A stretch of 64,000 bases of DNA, taken from the NCBI GenBank assembly GCA_944322845.1, contig CALUQE010000006.1:44422-108421 (forward strand). The letters run 5' to 3'. Positions 59,301 to 64,000 of this stretch are shown here, piece by piece. Origin of the DNA: Candidatus Gastranaerophilales bacterium. GTDB taxonomy: Bacteria; Cyanobacteriota; Vampirovibrionia; Gastranaerophilales; Gastranaerophilaceae. The notes beneath the pieces were generated by a model, which saw only the letters and a program-made list of their open reading frames with translations, had not been told where the DNA came from and ran no database searches. The position numbers and the translations under genes are program-made. The stretch's first letter is position 1. Every line of letters starts with the position of its first letter.

Positions 59301-61667
59301 ATGAGTATTGTCCAAAAATCACAAAAAGCACTAGAATACGATAAAATATTGGCCGAATTAGCAAAGTTTGCAAAAACAGAACAGTCTAAGAAACTTTGTT
59401 TGGAGCTGACTCCTTATGTTACACCGGAGGACATTCAAGCTCAGCTGATTCTGACACGTGAAGCTAAGGACGTTTTGGATTTAGCGCGCGATATTCCGGT
59501 AGAAAAAGTTCCTGATTTTTCAAAGTTGAGAGAAAGAAACGAATATTTTGTGGAAGAAGAACTTGTTGATATAGCAAAATCAATGAGAACTTCAAGAGTT
59601 GTAAGGAATTTTTTGAAAGAAAATCTGCCGTTTGATGCTTCGATGCAAAATCTCACGGACAAATTATTTTCGGATAAACAGTTTGAAGAAAAGATTCTGA
59701 CTACATTTGATGAAAATTGCACGGTAAAGCAAAACGCAAATGCAGAATTAAAAGGTTTGTACGCATCTTTAAAAGATACGGAAGCAAATTTGAAGCAAAA
59801 AGTTCAGGAATTGATGAATTCACCGGAATTTCAGAAGCATTTGCAGGAAAATATTTATACAATGCGTGATGACAGGATTGTTTTTCAAGTCAAAGCGTCT
59901 TCAAAGAGTAAAGTCGGCGGAATTGTTCACGATGTTTCAGCGACTAACAAAACTTTTTACATTGAGCCTGCTCAGATTGTTCCTATAAATAACAAGATTC
60001 GCGAATTGAAATCTAAAATCTATGCGGAAATTATTAAGATTCTGACGCTTTTGAGTTATGAAGTCAGAAAAGAGATGGATAATTTGATAAAAATGGAACA
60101 AACTCTGGCCGAGATTGATTTTCATTTTGCTAAAGCAAGATATGCCGTAAAAGTTCAGGCAGTGGAACCCGAGGTAAATAAAGAAAAAGAAATCAAAATT
60201 GATTTAATGCGTCACCCGCTGCTGATAGGGCACGTTGAAAATATTGTAGAAAATGACTTTGAAATAGGTAAGGATTATAAATCCGTAATCATAACAGGTT
60301 CTAATACAGGCGGAAAGACTGTTGCGTTAAAAACAGTCGGCTTATTTATTTTGATGATGAAATCAGGAATGTTTTTACCCTGCGCAGAAGCGCATATTTA
60401 TCCTTTTGAAAAAGTTCTCGCCGATATTGGTGATGAACAGAGTATTCTTCAGAATTTATCAACATTTTCTTCTCATATGACAAATGTCATAGACATTATG
60501 GAGAATGCTGACAGCGACACTTTTGTATTAATTGATGAACTTTGTGCGGGAACAGACCCGCAGGAGGGCGCTGTGCTTGCGGAAGTTATACTTAAATATC
60601 TTGCAACGAAGCAGGCGCAGTCAATTATAACAACACACTATGGCGAATTAAAAACTCTTGAATACACAGATCCTTATTTTAAGAATGCAAGCGTGGAATT
60701 TGATGTTGAGTCTTTATCTCCTACTTACAAATTAATAATCGGTATTCCGGGGTTAAGCAATGCTATTGCGATAGCGTCAAACTTAGGTATGCCGGAAGAT
60801 CTGGTCTGGAAAGCAAAAGAACTTTTAATAACCCAGAGGGATACTTCAAGCTTGGTTGTGGAAAGACTTCAAGATACACAACAGAGACTGGATGTAAATT
60901 TAAAAGAAGCTGAAACCAGAAATGCTGAGGCAGATGAGCTTAAGAAACATTATGAAAAAGAGTTAAGCGAGCATAAAAAGGAAAAGAAAAAAGCGTTAAA
61001 GGTTATAAAAGATAAATTTGAGGCTCAGCTGGAAGATGCTAAGTCTGAAATTAAGGATATTTTGACAGAATTAAGGCGTGAAAAGTCAGAAAAAATTGCC
61101 AGACGCTCTTATGCGCGCCTTGCTCAGCTGGAACAGAACTTCCGTTCCGATATGCATTCACTGGAAGAAAAAGAACAGTATGCGGAACTTGACTGGGATA
61201 AAGTTCAGATTAACGATAAGGTTATGATTAAGGATTTGAATCAGCAGGTTACTGTTTTATCTTTGCCGGATAAAAATGATACATTGTATATTCAGATGGG
61301 AATGATAAAAACCAAAGTTAAGAAAGATAAACTGGCTGTTTATAATCCTCAGCTTGCAAAGAAAGTCAATCTACCGCTCGGGGCAATGAAGAAAGAAACT
61401 TCTTTTTCATTAAAGAAATATGATATTTCCAATACTCTTGATTTGAGGGGTGAAAGAGTGGAAGAAGCTCTTGATAATCTTGAGGCTTATCTGGATAAAG
61501 CAAGTCTTGCAAACCTTTCGCCGGTCTATATTATTCACGGTCACGGAACAGGTGCTTTAAAATCAGCCGTCAGAGATTTTATTTCAACTTCACCTTACGT
61601 TGCAAAATTCAGAGTCGGCGAAGACACGGAAGGTGGCGACGGGGTTAGCGTTATAGATATTAAATAA
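59301..61667 (+). CDS. mutS2: MutS2-family ATPase/endonuclease
   Basis: This 788-residue MutS2 protein probably limits homologous recombination or rescues collided ribosomes, roles described for other members. The core ATPase has Walker A ITGSNTGGKTVALKTVGLF (near residue 333), ADIGDEQSILQNLSTFSSHM, and the Walker B region VLIDELCAGTDPQEGAVLA. A long coiled coil (residues about 515-610, for example RNAEADELKKHYEKELSE) leads to the C-terminal Smr domain with LDLRGERVEEALDNLE and YIIHGHGTGALKSAVRDF, the putative nuclease site. It has the complete domain order of the family. Confidence 0.95.
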   Translation: MSIVQKSQKALEYDKILAELAKFAKTEQSKKLCLELTPYVTPEDIQAQLILTREAKDVLDLARDIPVEKVPDFSKLRERNEYFVEEELVDIAKSMRTSRVVRNFLKENLPFDASMQNLTDKLFSDKQFEEKILTTFDENCTVKQNANAELKGLYASLKDTEANLKQKVQELMNSPEFQKHLQENIYTMRDDRIVFQVKASSKSKVGGIVHDVSATNKTFYIEPAQIVPINNKIRELKSKIYAEIIKILTLLSYEVRKEMDNLIKMEQTLAEIDFHFAKARYAVKVQAVEPEVNKEKEIKIDLMRHPLLIGHVENIVENDFEIGKDYKSVIITGSNTGGKTVALKTVGLFILMMKSGMFLPCAEAHIYPFEKVLADIGDEQSILQNLSTFSSHMTNVIDIMENADSDTFVLIDELCAGTDPQEGAVLAEVILKYLATKQAQSIITTHYGELKTLEYTDPYFKNASVEFDVESLSPTYKLIIGIPGLSNAIAIASNLGMPEDLVWKAKELLITQRDTSSLVVERLQDTQQRLDVNLKEAETRNAEADELKKHYEKELSEHKKEKKKALKVIKDKFEAQLEDAKSEIKDILTELRREKSEKIARRSYARLAQLEQNFRSDMHSLEEKEQYAELDWDKVQINDKVMIKDLNQQVTVLSLPDKNDTLYIQMGMIKTKVKKDKLAVYNPQLAKKVNLPLGAMKKETSFSLKKYDISNTLDLRGERVEEALDNLEAYLDKASLANLSPVYIIHGHGTGALKSAVRDFISTSPYVAKFRVGEDTEGGDGVSVIDIK

Positions 61668-61721
61668 GTATCTTTTTTGTTAAAACTCGTGTATAATATT
61701 TGTACGTTGGGAGAGAAAGAT

Positions 61722-62561
61722 ATGTATAAATTAGGAATTATAGGGTATCCTCTGGGACATTCAATTTCAGCAGTGATTCAGAAGGCAGGGCTTGAAAGTA
61801 TTGGACTGGGCGGTGAGTATGATGTAATGGAAACTCCGCCGGAAGAATTGATTAACAGGATAAAATACATTAAAGCTAACGGATACAACGGATTTAATGT
61901 TACAATACCTTTAAAAGTTCCTATGTCATTGTTTTTGGAAGACATTGACGATTATGCAAATATCGCAGGATGTGTTAATACCGTAAAAGTGGGCGAGGAT
62001 AAGTCGTTTTATGGCTACAATACTGATATCTACGGGTTTAAAAGGGCTATACCTTCTGACATTGACTTAAACGGCAAAAATGCAAGTATTCTCGGTACGG
62101 GCGGTGCTTCGCGTGCGGCAGTAGTAGGGCTTGCAGAGAGAGGAGTTAAGGAGATCGATTTTTATACGAGAAACATTCTTAATTCAAATCAGACGGTGGA
62201 ATACGTACGTGCAAAGTTTCCGGAGATTACTTTTAATGTATATCAGATTCAGAATATTCGCTCTCTTGCAGGTACTTCAATTGTTGTAAATGCTACTCCT
62301 ATTGGAATGAAAGGTTTTATGGCAGATCAAATGCCTCTGGAAAGAGAGGATTTGGACAAGCTTTCGCCTGAAACATTGGTTTATGATATTGTTTATACCC
62401 CTGTCAAAACTATTTTAATTCAGGAAGCTCAAAAACGTGGATTGAGAACAATCGGCGGTTTGGATATGCTGATATATCAGGCGGAAAGAGCGTTGGAAAT
62501 CTGGACAGGTAAAACTCCTGATACAAAGCTGATGAAAATAGCGGCATTAGAAGCTTTATAA
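61722..62561 (+). CDS. aroE: shikimate dehydrogenase
   Basis: This 279-residue enzyme of the shikimate pathway reduces 3-dehydroshikimate with NADPH. The start at 61722 gives the expected MYKLGIIGYPLGHSISAVIQ with ribosome-binding site GGGAGAG; the longer frame from 61677 adds unlike residues over the promoter. Substrate Lys and Asp are in FNVTIPLKVPM and YGYNTDIYGF, and the nucleotide motif is ILGTGGASRAAVVGLAERG. The chain ends normally. It lies close to mutS2 with its own TATAAT near 61693. Confidence 0.94.
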   Translation: MYKLGIIGYPLGHSISAVIQKAGLESIGLGGEYDVMETPPEELINRIKYIKANGYNGFNVTIPLKVPMSLFLEDIDDYANIAGCVNTVKVGEDKSFYGYNTDIYGFKRAIPSDIDLNGKNASILGTGGASRAAVVGLAERGVKEIDFYTRNILNSNQTVEYVRAKFPEITFNVYQIQNIRSLAGTSIVVNATPIGMKGFMADQMPLEREDLDKLSPETLVYDIVYTPVKTILIQEAQKRGLRTIGGLDMLIYQAERALEIWTGKTPDTKLMKIAALEAL

Positions 62562-62562
62562 A

Positions 62563-63906
62563 TTATTTACAGCGCCCGCAGATAACTTTTCCTATAAATT
62601 GGATAAATATAATGCATTCCCATATTATATGGCGATGTTTGATATAGTATAAATCGTATTCCAATCTTTCTTCGGAAGTCGGTTCACATGAGTTAACCTG
62701 CTGCCAGCCGCACCATCCCGGTCTGACCCAGTTTCTGCATTCCCAATAAGGCATTTTTTCTCTGTTTTCATAATAAACTTCTTCTCTTACCGGACGCGGA
62801 CCTACTATACTCATTTCACCGCGCAAAATGTTTATCATTTGTGGCAGTTCATCTATATGGAATTTTCTTAATATTTTGCAGAACGGCATTATACGCTTGT
62901 CATCATAAGTAATTTCCGTTAAATCATCATCAAAATTTTCTTCAACCTTGTCCTGATACATAGTTCTGAACTTAATCATTTTAAAAGGTTTGCCGAATTT
63001 GCCGATTCTGGTCTGGGTAAAAAATACCGGTCCGAAGTCTGAGAGTTTTATTCCAAGTATTGCAATTACTGACAACGGAATTGTAATTATCATAATTGCT
63101 ATAGAAGCAATTATGTCACATAGTCTTTTTATTGAAGCAAATAACAGGGCTTTTTTCTTTACACTTGCATAGAATAACCAGTTTACGGTCATTTTTGATA
63201 CAAGATACTTATGTGTAATTCTTTCATAAAATTTTGGCATTCTCCAAACTTTCACAGCGAGAGGAATACCTCTGATTAAATCGGTCAGAGTCGTTGAATC
63301 CATTCTCGATTTGACTGCAATAATAACTATTTTTACGTTATTATCTTTTATTACAGCCTCAGAATCACATGTTAAACCTAAAATAGGAATAGTTGAATCT
63401 TCGTCCTCAATAGTGTTCATGTTGTCATCGAGGAAGCCGACTACTTTCATACCCAGTTCCGGCTTAGCTTGAATTTCTTCAGCAATAAGTTTTCCGTCCT
63501 GACCGGCTCCTACAATTAACACATTTTTTACAGACTTCATAAACTTTACATAAATAAGATAAATAATTCTTACAAACAGTATTCCTATAAAGGTTAGAAC
63601 TGCATTTATTACAAGAAGAAGTACTGTAATTATGTTGAATCCGCTTATGCAAAGCGGAATACCCGCAAAAACGGTTGCAATTGTTATACCTTCAAATAAG
63701 AGATAAATGTCCCGCGGTTTGTAGCTTCTTACTTCGTAAAAACCTTTAATATACAAGACCAACATAGTTATTAGTAAAAACCAGAGTGTCAGATACAATA
63801 ATATTGATAGCGGAACAAAGCTTAAAAAAGAATAAAGTGCTGCAAACATTATGATTAAAGCATCGACAACAGTCAATACAAAAATTGATTTTGAAACTAC
63901 AGGCAT
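62563..63906 (-). CDS. polyprenyl glycosylphosphotransferase (WbaP-type sugar transferase)
   Basis: This 447-residue membrane enzyme transfers a sugar phosphate to undecaprenyl phosphate, starting exopolysaccharide, capsule or O-antigen synthesis. Four to five N-terminal membrane helices precede a Rossmann-like cytoplasmic region (VLIVGAGQDGKLIAEEI). The catalytic bacterial sugar transferase domain starts near residue 260 with KRLCDIIASIAIMIITIPLS, has TRIGKFGKPFKMIKFRTMY and DELPQMINILRGEMSIVGPRPV, and ends with CEPTSEERLEYDLYYIKH. It could supply the priming step for the 6-24 kb polysaccharide locus. The ATG at 63906 has AGGAGAG upstream and a TATAAT further on. Confidence 0.9.
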   Translation of the reverse strand: MPVVSKSIFVLTVVDALIIMFAALYSFLSFVPLSILLYLTLWFLLITMLVLYIKGFYEVRSYKPRDIYLLFEGITIATVFAGIPLCISGFNIITVLLLVINAVLTFIGILFVRIIYLIYVKFMKSVKNVLIVGAGQDGKLIAEEIQAKPELGMKVVGFLDDNMNTIEDEDSTIPILGLTCDSEAVIKDNNVKIVIIAVKSRMDSTTLTDLIRGIPLAVKVWRMPKFYERITHKYLVSKMTVNWLFYASVKKKALLFASIKRLCDIIASIAIMIITIPLSVIAILGIKLSDFGPVFFTQTRIGKFGKPFKMIKFRTMYQDKVEENFDDDLTEITYDDKRIMPFCKILRKFHIDELPQMINILRGEMSIVGPRPVREEVYYENREKMPYWECRNWVRPGWCGWQQVNSCEPTSEERLEYDLYYIKHRHIIWECIIFIQFIGKVICGRCK

Positions 63907-64000
63907 AAACTCTCCTATTAATAAGGTGCATTATAACTACCTTATTATAACACATTCGGGCTGCAGGGTAAATGGTGCGTGTAAAAATAACCTAAAAAAA

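Overview
The window reads as AT-rich chromosomal DNA from a bacterium with a Gram-negative envelope: it has an RND pump, two TolC-type outer-membrane proteins, an MsbA-type exporter and a polyprenyl-phosphate sugar transferase. It also has a flagellin-like gene, a proton-pumping pyrophosphatase and many proteins I do not recognise. Together with several unrelated proteins that start with an N-terminal F-K-G type tag, this suggests a gut Vampirovibrionia/Melainabacteria (Gastranaerophilales-like) genome. That placement is inference; no rRNA gene is present to confirm it.

Layout. 0-6 kb: the end of an RND efflux operon with its TolC partner, small unknown genes, a short independent transcript with a Met-rich mini-ORF, and a second TolC-like gene. 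6-24 kb: a long leftward surface-polysaccharide locus. In transcription order it holds a GT2, an NTP_transf_5 nucleotidyltransferase, an HPr-kinase-like/PqqD fusion, a second PqqD-like protein, a double GT2, GT8, a GT8 fusion, GT2, GT8, a GT-B-like protein, an aldo/keto reductase, GT2, a radical SAM protein, two GT32 and an ABC exporter. 24-33 kb: housekeeping and metabolism (CPA1 antiporter, radical SAM-like protein, tRNA-Arg, proA, tyrA, M16 peptidase). 33-43 kb: a flagellin-like gene interrupted by a frameshift, and large coiled-coil or helical proteins of unknown function. 43-51 kb: cell wall and core genes (amidase, murI, tsaD, obg, tadA, pheA, rpsO). 51-54 kb: two more unknown coiled-coil proteins and a GNAT-like protein. 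54-64 kb: tRNA-Leu, hppA, gap, a 1 kb non-coding repeat region, mutS2, aroE and a sugar transferase.

The strongest unexplained signal is a multi-box promoter. It is shared by five unknown genes in two clusters (starts near 37151, 40559, 42400, 52474 and 53520, all leftward), and a diverged relative lies before the flagellin-like gene. The boxes have identical or near-identical sequence and spacing, which suggests one regulon, perhaps under an alternative sigma factor, for large soluble proteins without signal peptides. Other notable signals are tandem 73-nt structured repeats directly before obg, a duplicated ~400-bp non-coding repeat with inverted ends before mutS2, and near-leaderless promoters before several genes.
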